Assembly: GCA_003956705.1 (NCBI GenBank)
Contig: QZCP01000734.1
Location: forward strand, 101,613 to 165,612
DNA: 64,000 nucleotides
Origin: Brevipalpus yothersi
Taxonomy: Eukaryota; Arthropoda; Arachnida; Trombidiformes; Tenuipalpidae
Direction: 5' to 3'
The notes under the pieces were generated by a model that worked only from the letters and a program-made list of their open reading frames with translations, was not told where the DNA came from and made no database searches. Shown one piece after another: positions 50,538-62,485 of this stretch (position 1 is its first letter; each line of letters starts with the position of its first letter). Position numbers and translations under genes: made by a program.

Positions 50538-51597
50538 CTTGCTGTGTTCGGCGGCGCAGCTTACTTTCCCCCCTCTGGTGAATAAATTATCTGTCGAAAA
50601 ACTTTAGTTCATCAAAGTTTTTCCAGTATTTCACTTCTAACGACTGATGCGATAAAAACCAATCGATCAATCAGTAGAAGGGAAAAAGTCTCTGAACTTT
50701 CGATTCAAATGTAGCGAATAAATAGATAAATAAATAAATAAATTGACTTCGATAGAATGCAAAAATCACACAATTAACTGTATACTGAACAACCCCCAAC
50801 CTGGATCCATCCAGCTTTCTCAAAGTTTCGTAATTTTACCTCAAATGATGAAAGTTATCTGTAATACAAGTTGAATAAAGTATACATGTGGCACAAGAGA
50901 TCAGAAGTTTTACGAGACAATGGAGTTTCACTTGATTATGCCACTTTCATTGGATAAATTATTGCTTTTAATTAGCTATATCTAATAAGATTGTGTAATA
51001 TTTCTACCCTTCCTATGAACTTTCGATTGATATCGATAATGGAGATTTCATGCTTGACAATCATTTATCCAAAATTGGTCACTATTCTGAGAACCAGATT
51101 ATTCAGAATATTTCTTATCACTTAACATTCATATATCAAATTAGATTTTACATTATATCATAAGATATGTATGTATGAGTGATGGACAATAATTATCTTC
51201 ACACATTACACAACATAATGATCATCTTTTAACATAGATGCTCATGTTCAGAGGCAACTTTATGAAATCATCCAAACCATCGCATCTGTTTAGTTCATTG
51301 ACAAAAGCAATTATGTATTCATTAATCAGATGAGCAAATTGATCTACATACAGCAAATGGTGTCCCACTGAAATATGGTGACTTATGAGATTTACTCGAC
51401 TTTTTTTCGGATTGGTAGTTGATATTTACTCAGAAAATTAGGGCGAAAAATGCATCTCCCTAGGAAAACAATTGAAATATATCCTTAAGATTATCTTATC
51501 AGATTATTTTATTAGAAATTCACAATTATTTTTTGACTAATAAAATTTCAAAGAAAACAATTCTGTTAAAATTGTGATATCGAATCATATTATTCAT
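50538..51597. other. Spacer between array genes E and F
   Basis: No exon seen. Simple AAAT repeats near 50720. Minus-strand AATAAA (51597-51602) overlaps the stop codon of gene F. Confidence 0.45.
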
Positions 51598-52449
51598 TTA
51601 TTTCAAGGACTCTCTAGACCGTTCAGCTTCCAAGAAATGTACAAACATTTTTTGTCGCTGAATAATCAAATCGAGCAAAAATTTTCGTACCTGCTGAGGT
51701 TTGTTCAGATCAAGTAGGAATGGAAATTCTATTTGACGACACATCCCCTTCATTTGATCTAAAAATCTGTAAAATGATCGATTGATAAATTCAAGGAACA
51801 TTTTCCACGGGGCTTCCATAGAGTTCTTCAATTCTTCCTGATTAACCAATTCACCGGCGTTCTCGATACTCAGAAAATCTGATGGAATACCTTCTATAGT
51901 GGGTGGAGAAATACCTTCAGCTTCAAAAACTACCGAAGGAGGACCAGTAACCACGCTTACACTTGGCATATGGCTTGATATCTCATTCAATGACGAGGCA
52001 ACCACATCAGTGGCTGTTTGCTAGGGTTTACAAAAATGATAAGAATGTGATGAATTGATAAAAAATATCATGATACATGTAAGTACATTAGTGTATTCAC
52101 CTTAAGATAATTTTTATCACCAAATTGACTGGTCATTGCCATCACAAGTCGTCCAATTAGCGATGAATTTTGATCCAATTCCTCTTTCGTAACATGCTTA
52201 GCCAATAGTCGATCATATAGTTGAACAATTGTTTCGTTCACATGATGATTTGATTCGGTATATGTTTTACAGATGAATCGTAGATCATCATTTTTCAGGA
52301 TGATACCTTGGCATACTGAAAGATATACCGGAAAGAGATATTAATAAAGGAAAAGGTGAATAAAAGATCGATATAATTTGAAAAATAATCACATATTCAC
52401 CTATTATATAGCAGCTCAGCACAATCAAGAGTTCCTTGAAAACTTTCAT
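51598..52449 (-). CDS. Array gene F: two-domain secreted protein
   Basis: Exons 52401-52449, 52101-52315, 51598-52020; 228 residues. Signal peptide MKVFKELLIVLSCYIIG. N-domain NDDLRFICKTYTESNHHVNE with an NET sequon and a second helical half to LIGRLVMAMTSQFGDKN. The core is short (about 55 residues), hydrophobic/Pro/Ser rather than repetitive (PSVSVVTGPPSVVFEAEGIS). The C-domain is complete and typical: FINRSFYRFLDQMKGMCRQI, EFPFLLDLNKPQQVRKF, then LIIQRQKMFVHFLEAERSRE. Introns phase 1, phase 0. With D and J it gives the cleanest view of both domains and is a good reference for aligning the family. Confidence 0.88.
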
Positions 52450-53560
52450 TTCAGAAACAATATTAAAAGTTACAGGTGTGAATGAAACTTCAACCAAATG
52501 AGCTGACTTTTTATCTCATTCCAAGTATCTCTCTGGTTTTCATGACAATATGTGATGATCGCTTGAAATGATAAAAAAAGCTTAAAATTAAATTGGAACA
52601 TCGCTTAGAGACGAGACTGATGTAAGTATCTACATGATGACTGTACAAAGGGTTTCATTTAGATTCGGATAAAAGAATTACTTATTTATTTATTGTTCGA
52701 CTTCAGATCGGGTGAACGAATATCCTCTAAACTTTTTGGATAAATCATACAATCACATTCGAATTATCAGGAAATTTGGTCAATTTTATCTATTCAATTT
52801 TTTATCATGCACACCGATGGAAAATGTTTCAAAATTTAAACTTTTAAGATCATTATACCAGATATTCATTTTCTTATTCTGTTTGGTTTCTGAATAGGAT
52901 GTCTTCATCCATTTTCAAACTCAATTATCTCGTTCACAAAACTCAAGAAGAACTTTTTCTTTTTCCCTTCCAACGAAAGTAATAAATATTCCCAATTAAT
53001 ATTGGTATACTTATAGTGGTTGAAAAAATCTTTCACCTTATCTTTATTTGAATACATTTTTTGACTAGTGTAACCAAGTCGAGACCCTTGCCATGGGTCC
53101 AGTGTTTAACCAAATTCAAAACAATTCAAGTTTAATTGCTAATCGAAAGTGGAAGATGATGGATGTGGATCTTCATACTTTCTATTCTCTATTCTCTCTC
53201 TAGTTTAACAGGTCAGAATGTTGTTATGAAGATGATGGAATAAAAGACTCAAACTTTCGCTCTGGAAGTATCAACTTCAAACTATTTGTATGGTTTTTAT
53301 CCAATGATGTAACAAAAGGATAGATATCACCAATTGAAGCTAATTTTAGATTGTAGGTTTATTTTTTCCATATGATTTATGATAAATAAAGATATCGATT
53401 GGACAGTTTAATATATTAAATGAGCAAGATGAATCTTTTCTAGTCTTTAAAATTATCTGAAGAAACCAGGATATTGCCTTCATCTAATTAGAGGAAAATT
53501 ATCGGGGTATATTCTAATGGCTTATTCTAATGGAAATCCTAAGTCAAGCATATAATTGAG
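52450..53560. other. Spacer between array genes F and G
   Basis: No exon supported. A plus-strand open frame at 52712-52897 is hydrophobic but lacks splice context or similarity. Confidence 0.45.
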
Positions 53561-54828
53561 CTATTGTATTTTAGCATTTCGGCTTGTGATTATCTGATGT
53601 TTCACATAAGAAGCAAGAATTTCGTTCTTCTGTTCAGTTAAACTATTGAACAGATTACTAATCTGCTTGGGATCATCGGTTTCTATTGAGAGAGGGAATC
53701 TGAGTTTGCGACATGATGTTTTTAGTCCCGAAAAAAATGATGCCAGAAGTGGGCCAAGATGTCCTAATCGACCGTTTGGATTGTTTACCGAATTACCATT
53801 AAAATTTGGTGGTTTCCAACCTTGTCCAATGTTGTTGAAGAAAGCTGCTGGTGATGGTGGCTTATTATTAGGATTACCCCAATCGATTTTCCCATTAAAT
53901 CCTGGGAAGACCGAATTTGGCTTATTTTCCGGTAATTCTTGTCGAGGAGCTTCATCTTCTTCCTTTTCTTCATCTTCATCAATTGAATTATAATCACCAT
54001 TCTCTTGGATTGGTGGATACTCTGGTTCTTCAACCTTATCATTTTCGATTGGAGTAACTATTGGTTGACCAACAGTTCCAACTGCCGGCTTGGTACCATT
54101 TGTTTCCGTTGTTTCTATACTGGAATTGCCTCCAGCCAACAGAAATGATACAACAAATGGATAGAATACCTCTACTTTGAAACCTGGTTGAGCACCCATT
54201 GAAACTGTCGGCCCTTGTGAACTTGTTGATGCACCAGCATTCAACGGTTTAGCCTACAGAAATTAATAAGAATATGAGAATATAAGGAATAAATGCTGCC
54301 TAATTTGACAGGAGGAAGAAGATTTTCTCAAAAAAGTATCACAATGAATCAAAAAATTTGTAATTTCATCAAGTACAATGCTATCAGCAACCACTCAATA
54401 AATCGAAAATTATCATGTATCAAGATGGTAAAATATTCTACTCACCCTGAGGAGGGCAACTTTACTGGGATTCTCTGTGATTTTGGCCACTATTTTCTCT
54501 ATTATGGGTAGGTTTCGTTTGTATTCTTGATTTGAAATTTCTCGTCCAAATAATTCCTCTCTCAAACGTTCCATGGTTTCATTCATTTCACCAGTTTTCT
54601 GGAATGATTGACAAACCATTCTGAGGTCATCCTGGTATAACACTACACCATTGGCTCCTGGTTGACAAATGGAAAAACATATCATCCCATGAATCAACTG
54701 TATATTGTTTACGGTACTATTGATAGTATTTTATTTTATCATATTTTATCAGAAAACAACATCGGACATCTCTTACCCAGGAAGAAGAATGCAATCAGCG
54801 AAAAGAGACTATATTTCAGATAGTACAT
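53561..54828 (-). CDS. Array gene G: two-domain secreted protein with Pro/Asn/Gly and acidic core
   Basis: Exons 54777-54828, 54446-54657, 53561-54253; 318 residues. Signal peptide MYYLKYSLFSLIAFFFLG. N-domain QDDLRMVCQSFQKTGEMNET with the NET sequon, then a helix to NLPIIEKIVAKITENPSK. Core: Thr/Pro/Val, an acidic run (DEDEEKEEDEAP), then Asn/Pro/Gly (GFNGKIDWGNPNNKPPSP; GQGWKPPNFNGNSVNNPNG). C-domain SFFSGLKTSCRKLRFPLSIE, ending LTEQKNEILASYVKHQ. Introns phase 1, phase 0. TATATAA at 54870-54876. Confidence 0.87.
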
Positions 54829-54869
54829 CTCGATAATGATCAATTAAAATCTTGCGAGAATAAAAAAAC

Positions 54870-54876
54870 TTATATA
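54870..54876 (-). promoter_or_regulatory. TATA box of array gene G
   Basis: TATATAA on the minus strand about 45 bases before the Met at 54828. Confidence 0.5.
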
Positions 54877-55811
54877 TTTAATCGATGTCAATCGACACGA
54901 AACACTATTCTAACTCTGCTGACTTTTCACACCTTTTTTTCCAATCACTATAGGATCAGATGGAAGCTTTAATCATTTGAAAGAGCAAAAAAATATGGTC
55001 CACACTGGAAAGGAGGTGCTTTAAGTTCTTCGACTTTTCAAACCCTGTGTTGCTTTTTTGCCATAAGTTTGTCTCGATCAGTAACCCAAATACGTTCGAG
55101 AAGAGCAGAGTCTCCACAAGTTTCATGAATATTCAGCTCGATCTAATTAGTTTGAGGTAATGATTTTCACAATAAAGTAACAGATGAACTGAATTTAGAG
55201 TACAGATTCCTCGGGGGGAACCTTTTTTTCTAGTGTCAAAAGAGAGTGATATGAGTGAAACTCATTAGAATTCATAGTCGAACAGTTCTGCTAATTGGGC
55301 CGTTAACCTTGTTTGAAACGATTGAAACAGATTTTTAAAAATGCAAATGAATTTAAATCTCAACAAACTTTTTCGACAATGTTACTAATTTATTCTAGAG
55401 TTTGAGGATCCTATTTTCATGGCAAAACTCACAAGGATCTAGCAATTCAGCAAGGACAAAATGGATATTATCACTGAAAAAAAGTGTTCAAAAAGTATCT
55501 TTACATCATGAATCTTTTTCTACAAACATTTGCTTTAATGTCTGGTGATTATTCATTATGTTAGGCAGCATTTTATTTACGCGAGAATGAAAATTTCAAA
55601 ATGAAAGCATGCACATAAGATGAAACAACTTCGAGATGATTCGATCTGATTAAAATTCACTAAAGCTTGGACTCATTTTAATTTCATATGACTGTTAAGA
55701 GTTTTTATTTGTCAAAAAGAATAGAATAATTTGATATCATAGCAGTTGAGGGCGTTTTCAGTACAACACTTCTCTCCAGAATATTGTGAGTATCAAGATT
55801 GTTTCCATTTC
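54877..55811. other. Spacer between array genes G and H
   Basis: AT-rich, nothing recognised. Confidence 0.45.
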
Positions 55812-56906
55812 TTAATTTATTTCCATTGTTTTAGCTTTAAGAATATAATTAGCTAGAATAGTTTGTCTCTGTTGATTCATATCCGACTTTAAACGATTAA
55901 TATGCTCAAAATTTTTTGTATCCAAGTAATCAGGAAAGCTAAATTCATTGCATAACATTTCTGGTTCAATTTTTTTCAAAATAAGCTTTAATCGATCATC
56001 CAAGCCACGATTAACTTTAGTCTCTTCTCTGGGTAATGGTGAAGCACGAGTTGAGCCATACTGATCTGATTCCTCATCTTGATCATCATACAGAAAATTG
56101 TCTTCTTCTTCTTCAACTTCCGCTTCCTCCTCCTTATCCTGCGAGATGAATGATGTAAGAGTTGTAATAGCACTGAAAAATTAAAACAAGATATTAGATC
56201 AGTTTATAAATCAACCCAATTAAACTTAATGTTTCTCTATATACAATCGGAACCTCATCGTTTATGCCAATCTATTTTGATGGCAAGAAAACTTACTTGG
56301 CAGTTCCTCCGAATGGTAGATAGGCAATTGTATGTGGAGTCAATATTTGGAACATAACTTCCGGTGAATCCATTCCAGCAAATAGTGGACCAGGAGAATT
56401 AGCCAATATCAAGCCAGATCTGGTCTATGTAAAAAAATACACCACACAAACATTGTTTCAATGCCAGTCAAACATCATGAGAAAAGTTACTCTTCCAGGA
56501 TTTTACTTACTAGATCTGATGGACTATTAACAATCACTCTAATCACTTGCTCAATTGTTGATAAATCTTGATCCAAAGTGTTGGGATCAGATAATCGAGG
56601 TGATAAATGTTTATGGAGTGACCAAAGAGTTTCATTCATTTTGCCATCTGATTTCAAGTAGGTGGTACAAGCATAATTCAAATCATTCCTGGTGAGAACT
56701 ATAGCTACAACTTTTTCACCTTCATGAATGAAAAGAGGTATGAAAAGTAACTGTATATTAAATCGATGGACAAAGTTTTCAAAGAATTGTCCGATTTAGG
56801 GTCAGAAAATTAACGATTAAAACTTACCATTGAAGGAAAAATGAAGGAATATGGTTAAAATGGTGATAATATGGAATGATGAACGGATATCTTTTGTTGG
56901 AATCAT
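55812..56906 (-). CDS. Array gene H: two-domain secreted protein with poly-acidic core
   Basis: Exons 56828-56906, 56511-56719, 56297-56424, 55812-56172; 258 residues. Signal peptide within the first 27 residues (HIITILTIFLHFSFNG). N-domain RNDLNYACTTYLKSDGKMNE with the NET sequon, then DQDLSTIEQVIRVIVNSPSD. Core: a hydrophobic/Gly/Pro stretch in an extra exon (ILANSPGPLFAGMDSPEVM; PFGGTAK), then a Glu/Asp run (DKEEEAEVEEEEDNFLYDDQ). C-domain LCNEFSFPDYLDTKNFEHIN, then MNQQRQTILANYILKAK. Introns phase 1, 0, 2; the third is specific to this member and splits its core. TATAAA at 56947-56952. Confidence 0.86.
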
Positions 56907-56946
56907 TTTGAACAATCTATCACATCATGTGTACCGCTTTGGCCTC

Positions 56947-56952
56947 TTTATA
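56947..56952 (-). promoter_or_regulatory. TATA box of array gene H
   Basis: TATAAA on the minus strand about 41 bases before the Met at 56906. Confidence 0.5.
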
Positions 56953-57931
56953 CACCTCTCATTGCATCATCTGATCATTTTTGCTCTAGTTTTTTTTCGC
57001 ATATCGTACGATATCTAACGGTTATCTGTGACAATTTAACAGGGCATGTCCAGATAGAAACTGTTATTTTTTGTTGTGTGTTCTAAATCGACTAAAATGA
57101 AAAGTTGCTCGATGATGGAGCGAATCAATCATGAAAGTAATTGAGCTTTAAAATCATTTGAATTATCACTAATTCATCAAAACAAATTTATCGAGTATTT
57201 ATGCCATATTTTTCACAAAAAACGAATACGATTCAGGTAAATGGCCTATCTATGATTAGTTTCCAGATGTCTAATAAAAAATCAATTTGCTTGTTCATCA
57301 AATGAGGTCAGTATTGTTTTAGTAAGGGAGAAAGATAGGAACACAGTTCTCAAATTCACAGTAAAAACTTCCTGGAGGTGATATAATTGGAAAGTTCTCA
57401 GATTATATCATACTTGTCAATTGCTTTGATGAATTTTGGAATGAATTTCAACTATAAAGATATGATAGCGATAGAGAAAATGATTGAGAAGTTGTACACT
57501 GGACTCCTTAAGTACTTATTAACGTCAATCGGCATCATGATTAAATATTATCAAAAAAAGGGTTTTTCATGAGGATTTTCCTCAAACTCAGATTGAAGAT
57601 GAAAAAATATGGCAAAATTTAATGATTTCATAATATCCACGATAATAAACCGACCGAGTTTAAACTCGATCGATAATTTCCAGAGCAGATTCTTCTTTTT
57701 AATCTGCTCCTAAGATGGATTCGGGAAGAAAAATTCTGATCGTAATTTCAGTACATGATTAATCTTTATTTTTCTTTTGTTGTGATTCAAAATTATATCA
57801 TTTCAGCATTTTTTTTCTAAAAATCATCTCTTCCAACGAATAAAAACAATCTGTTTGCTATTAAAATATATTTTTTTTGAAGAAAGAAGATGAATTGAAC
57901 CATTAGCCTTTGTCCAGTTGATTTATCTTTC
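56953..57931. other. Spacer between array genes H and I
   Basis: Nothing recognised except a minus-strand AATAAA at 57765-57770, placed to end gene I. Confidence 0.45.
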
Positions 57932-60267
57932 TCACATATAATTAACAAGTTCATCATGAGCTTGTCGTAGATATTTGATTACAGCTTCTTCCCTTTGAAT
58001 AGCCATATTCAATTCGAATTCAGCAGTCTGATATTCATCTTGGGTGTTGAGCATTGGAGGATAATTCAACTCTTGACAGGTAAATTCAAGTTCCCGCTTA
58101 TTGCCAAAGAGGGTATTGAGGGGTGGTGGGACTGATTGAAAGTAAAAATTTAGAATTAAAATTATGATCGCTCATGAATTTTTTTCAACACACACACACA
58201 ATAGCGGACCAAAGCAAAGTGTCCCATGGATGTGTGTGTGTGTGTGTGTTTGTCGGTGTAAATTCATGCTTGTATAGTTGTGATCGAAGTATATGATCGA
58301 TTAATCAATTTATATCACTTACGTGGAGGTCCTGGAAGTCCTGGAGGTCCTGGTTCTCCTGGAGGTCCTGGTTCTCCTGGAGGACCTGGTGGACCTGGTT
58401 CACCATCTGGACCTGGAGGACCTGGTTCACCTGGTTCGCCTGGTTCACCCGGTTCACCTGGTTCACCTGGTTCACCTGGTTCACCTGGAGGACCTGGTTC
58501 ACCTGGTTCCCCTGGTTCTCCTGGTTCGCCTGGTTCACCTGGTTCACCTGGTCCACCTGGTTCACCTGGTTCACCTGGTTCGCCTGGTTGGCCTGGTTCA
58601 CCTGGTTCACCTGGTGTACCGTTGAAACCTGGTTTACCTGGTTTTCCATATTTGCCTGGTTTTCCTTGTTTTCCTGGTTTACCTGGTTTACCTGGTTTAC
58701 CCTGTGGACCTGCTGGACCCACTGCACCGGCTGGCCCTTCAGCTCCCGGAGCACCTTGTGGGCCAGCTTGAGGAAGGAAAGAATCATTAGTGGAAAGGTA
58801 TCGATTGAGAATACTGTTAGAATGAAAATAATTAATCAATGAAGACTGGAGGTCTCCCTCATCATTCAATAAGGGAACTCTATCTATTGTGATAGATAAG
58901 CAAATGTCGAGTCTACTGTTTGCAATTGTTCCGATGAGACGATGGAGCCCACCACAGCAATATTTACTCAATAATTCTACCGTTTAGCAAATTGGATAGG
59001 ATCAATGAAGATGAAAAATGTTGTTTTCTCTCTGTTCCTTTTGTAAGAATTCCAAATCAAATTGTAGTGAATATGGAAAACGACAGTAGAAAAGTAGATG
59101 GATACCTTCAAGCATACTCTAGATAATATGATTCGAGATGGCTATCCAATTAGATTGGTTAAAATGATGTATCTTTGGTGACTGATGTACAGAAGAATAG
59201 AGATAAATACAGATGCATATGGTTGTCAGAATGAGCTAAATTGTTGGAAAAGTTATGGCTCAATAGTTTCAATATGGAATGAGCCTCCTGACACAGTTGT
59301 CCTATTCAATATTGTGAGAGTAACTCATTGAACTTGGCATCAAATTTCTGATATTCCGGTGATATTGACTAAGGAGTCTTGGGAACCTTTTGATCATTCA
59401 TCTTATGGCTTCTAATTTTCTTCAAATTTGAATCCAAATCGTTTCAAAATTTTCGAAACCGATGTTCATCTTTGAAACCTCATATGCAAGGAGAATATTG
59501 ATCTTACCGAGTGTTGATTGGGTTACATTGGTGAACAAAGTGGCAGATGTTGTTCCAAACGATATTGCTGCAAATGATAAATAGTTGTTGATAATTAAGA
59601 AATTTGCCAGTTAAGAAGACAATCTAGAATAGTTTGGTAGTCTACATATGAATGTCAATAGCTCGATCAGCGTTTGATTATCATAAAATCAAAATCTGAG
59701 TAATTTTTGCATTGACTAGAATTGGCCTACAAAATTTTTAAAGTTTTTCTCAAAAATTTCTCTCACTCACCAGGATTTCCACTTGCCGTGAAAAGAGAAG
59801 TCACGGGCAATCCCAAGACAAGTCCGATACCCTGGGATTGGCCTGAGGAGGTGGCATCCTGAAAAATTGATACAATTCAGCAAAAAAATAATGATTATAA
59901 AGTTTCATTTTAACTATCGGAAAGAATGTACTCACTCTCAGAAAAGGTTTAGCCAAAGCTTGCTCAAAAATATGGCTAAGAGTGTCTTTTTCATCATTCA
60001 AAATTTGTCTCATGATATTCTTGTGGGCAAATCGGGTGTTCACTTGAGTCAAAGCTTCCTCAAAACTGTTTGTTTGAGTGTAAGAATCACAGGCAAACCT
60101 AAAATCATCACGATGAATGACAATTCCATTGGCTGAGAAGAGAGATAGAAAAAAGAAAGAATATTTAACAACACTATTCTAGGTAAAAATTTGGATTCCA
60201 AATCGTTGATTTCCAACTCACCTAGCCATACGATGGCTAGAAGTGCGAAACTTCCAGTGAAAAACAT
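57932..60267 (-). CDS. Array gene I: two-domain secreted protein with collagen-like core
   Basis: Exons 60222-60267, 59936-60132, 59771-59858, 59508-59567, 58323-58766, 57932-58131; 344 residues. Signal peptide MFFTGSFALLAIVWLG. N-domain RDDFRFACDSYTQTNSFEEA, helical to QALAKPFLR, sequon lost. Two small exons give a Gly/Ser/Thr spacer (DATSSGQSQGIGLVLGLPV; AISFGTTSATLFTNV). One exon then codes 49 unbroken Gly-X-Y triplets: seven neutral, a Lys block (GKP), then a Glu block (mostly GEP), then GPP-rich. C-domain TCQELNYPPMLNTQDEYQTA, then MAIQREEAVIKYLRQAHDEL. First two introns phase 1, phase 0 as in relatives. It is not a fibrillar or basement-membrane collagen: no such C-propeptide or NC1. 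Triple-helix formation is likely if prolines are hydroxylated. TATATAA at 60361-60367. Confidence 0.9.
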
Positions 60268-60360
60268 GATGATGATGAACCAATGGAAACTGTTTAACCA
60301 GTTACTAGTCTAACTGGAAGGATTAACTGGAAGTGTTCTTTGAATCAAATTTGATGGTCC

Positions 60361-60367
60361 TTATATA
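60361..60367 (-). promoter_or_regulatory. TATA box of array gene I
   Basis: TATATAA on the minus strand about 95 bases before the Met at 60267. Confidence 0.5.
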
Positions 60368-61158
60368 CCATCGAATCGAATGCTAACCATCATTCAAATG
60401 AAAGAGGCGTCTACACAGCCATACACAGCTGTGAGAAAACAGAGAGAGACAGAGAGAGAGAGACAATTTTACTCTTCATCAAATTGAACCAGATAATCTG
60501 TGTTGAGCACAGAGAATAATGGTTAATCTTTAATGAGGACATTTACGCAATGATCTAGCCCGAAAGAACTGTGAACAAAAAAAAAATCTGTTCTGTAGCA
60601 CAATTTTTCAGCCAGTCTTTTTCGTACCAGAACGGAGAGTTGTCACCAGTTGCTGGGAATCATGTTAGAATCGATATTCCGGAATTGTTTTCAAAGTAGA
60701 TCGGTATCAGCATTGGACAAAATCCTCAAATTAGTCAGACAATTTTAGAGGTTTAATCCTGATTATCAATTGATCATTCAGGTAATTCATTAATGTAATA
60801 ATAATAATTGAGCAATTGATTTTCATTCCGATACTGATTTGAAAAGTATCAATCTCGGTAATGATATTTCTGTTGGGAAAAAATCTGTAACTCTTTTGTA
60901 ACTTTTATAAAAATCTCGATTGGATTTTGGCAAAATTATTATGCTTCCCATCCCTAGCAAGCTTAATGAACATCATTTTTTCCTAGGAAATTCGTGTAAA
61001 TTTCACAAATTCAGATTTCTATCAAAAAGCTTACATACAAACTACAATCATGCACACCCTTCAAAAATTCATGGAGTTTTTCAAAAATTTGCAAAATCAT
61101 CTTGGAAAAAATGAGTCATCGATACGAGTCTAAAAATTAATTTGATGCTCTGGTAGTG
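60368..61158. other. Spacer between array gene I promoter and the inverted-repeat segment
   Basis: Short GA tract near 60440-60462. No exon seen. Confidence 0.45.
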
Positions 61159-62206
61159 CCCAGTTGGAAAAAATAAGCAGATTTATGCTGAAACCACCAT
61201 AATGGCCATTTTCAGCAAGGGGGTGAGGATATCCAGGGAAGATATGCAAGTGCATGATATCGAAGCCAGAAAATAATGCAGAATTTTTCTGATTTCGATT
61301 TTCAATCATGTTAAATGATATTGAGATATGGGGTTGAGATATTTTCATACATTGTTTTGAATTGTGAGAGATTTATATTGCTGGAAATAACATTTTTCTA
61401 TCATACACAGATTGACCAGCAGAGATAAGACAATTTTTTTTGCTGGGATATCCATGAAATTTTTTTCCATACTGTAAAGAGCTGAGATAAAATTGAAAAT
61501 TTTTCCTGCAGGATATCCTAGACTGGAGGGAGCATGCAAGAAAAATATGGAAATTTCATGATGGAAAAATCCATGAAAAATATCCTCAGAGGAATTAGCA
61601 GAGGGTTAATTAATTCAATATATCTTCTTCAATTGAGAGTTCGGTCCGAAAGTTATCTTGAAATTACCCTCAGAAATCTACGGACTACCTCGTGGAGCCA
61701 AGTAAGATCCTAGAAGGTCGGAGATAGTTTCTTGAAAACCAATTTTTTGGAAAAGCCCAACTTGAATAGGCACTTCTACTTTGCATATAAGTAATTTCGA
61801 AAAAACCAGAATAGACATTCAGGCATTAATCCTGATTATGCGTTATTACACTTAGAAGCACCTGAGTGTCCTGGGATATCCCACCCTGGGACTAACAATT
61901 GAAAAATCAAGATTCAGTATTTCTCATGAATGAAGGGCACGGTGAAAGGATGCATTTTAATTTGGCTAATTAATTATAGAAATCTCTGTTATGAGCAATT
62001 CTGTATTGGCAAATCTCGCATATTTTTGAGGATATCCCAATTTTTCAGTTTTTTCCATAATTTTCAGTCATTCATGTAAATTCCATAATGAATTATCTTC
62101 AAAAACATATAATTTTTCAGTGCCACCATCGAGTATTTTACAATGTGGCATTCGCATTCTGAGGTTTGAAAGATCTGCAAGTTTCCCGATTTTTTTTCCA
62201 ACTGGG
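61159..62206. mobile_element. Possible short non-autonomous element bounded by inverted repeats
   Basis: A 15-base sequence, CCCAGTTGGAAAAAA, begins at 61159, and its exact reverse complement ends at 62206, giving a 1048-base segment with inverted ends. Inside, the palindrome GGATATCC occurs five times (61227, 61446, 61511, 61874, 62030), and ATGGAAA/TTTCATG-like pieces recur. No coding capacity and no clear target-site duplication. It lies between array genes I and J. Confidence 0.4.
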
Positions 62207-62485
62207 TGTTCTTCAAATCATGATACAGTTCTCTGGAGGTTCTCAGTGTAAATGGTATAATAGATGTATTAATTAGTCTCATTCAAGATAGGTGATTCAA
62301 ACTTTTAATCGATACATTAATCAATACATTTCAATGGTACATTTGGGCACATATACATGTACATGTACACTGTAATTTAATTTGTAGATATGGTCAAGTT
62401 GAAAAGATTCAGTTGGATAACGTGTGAAAATCGTATATATCTTGAAAGGATTGAAGAAGAAGGAAACAATACGAAATCTATTTAT
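62207..62485. other. Spacer to the 3' end of array gene J
   Basis: Nothing recognised. Confidence 0.4.

Noticed and set aside
58280..58771. Plus-strand collagen-like open frame (Pro-Gly-Ser)
   Set aside because: Antisense shadow of the collagen exon of gene I; no signal peptide, and the minus frame has splice sites and conserved flanking domains.
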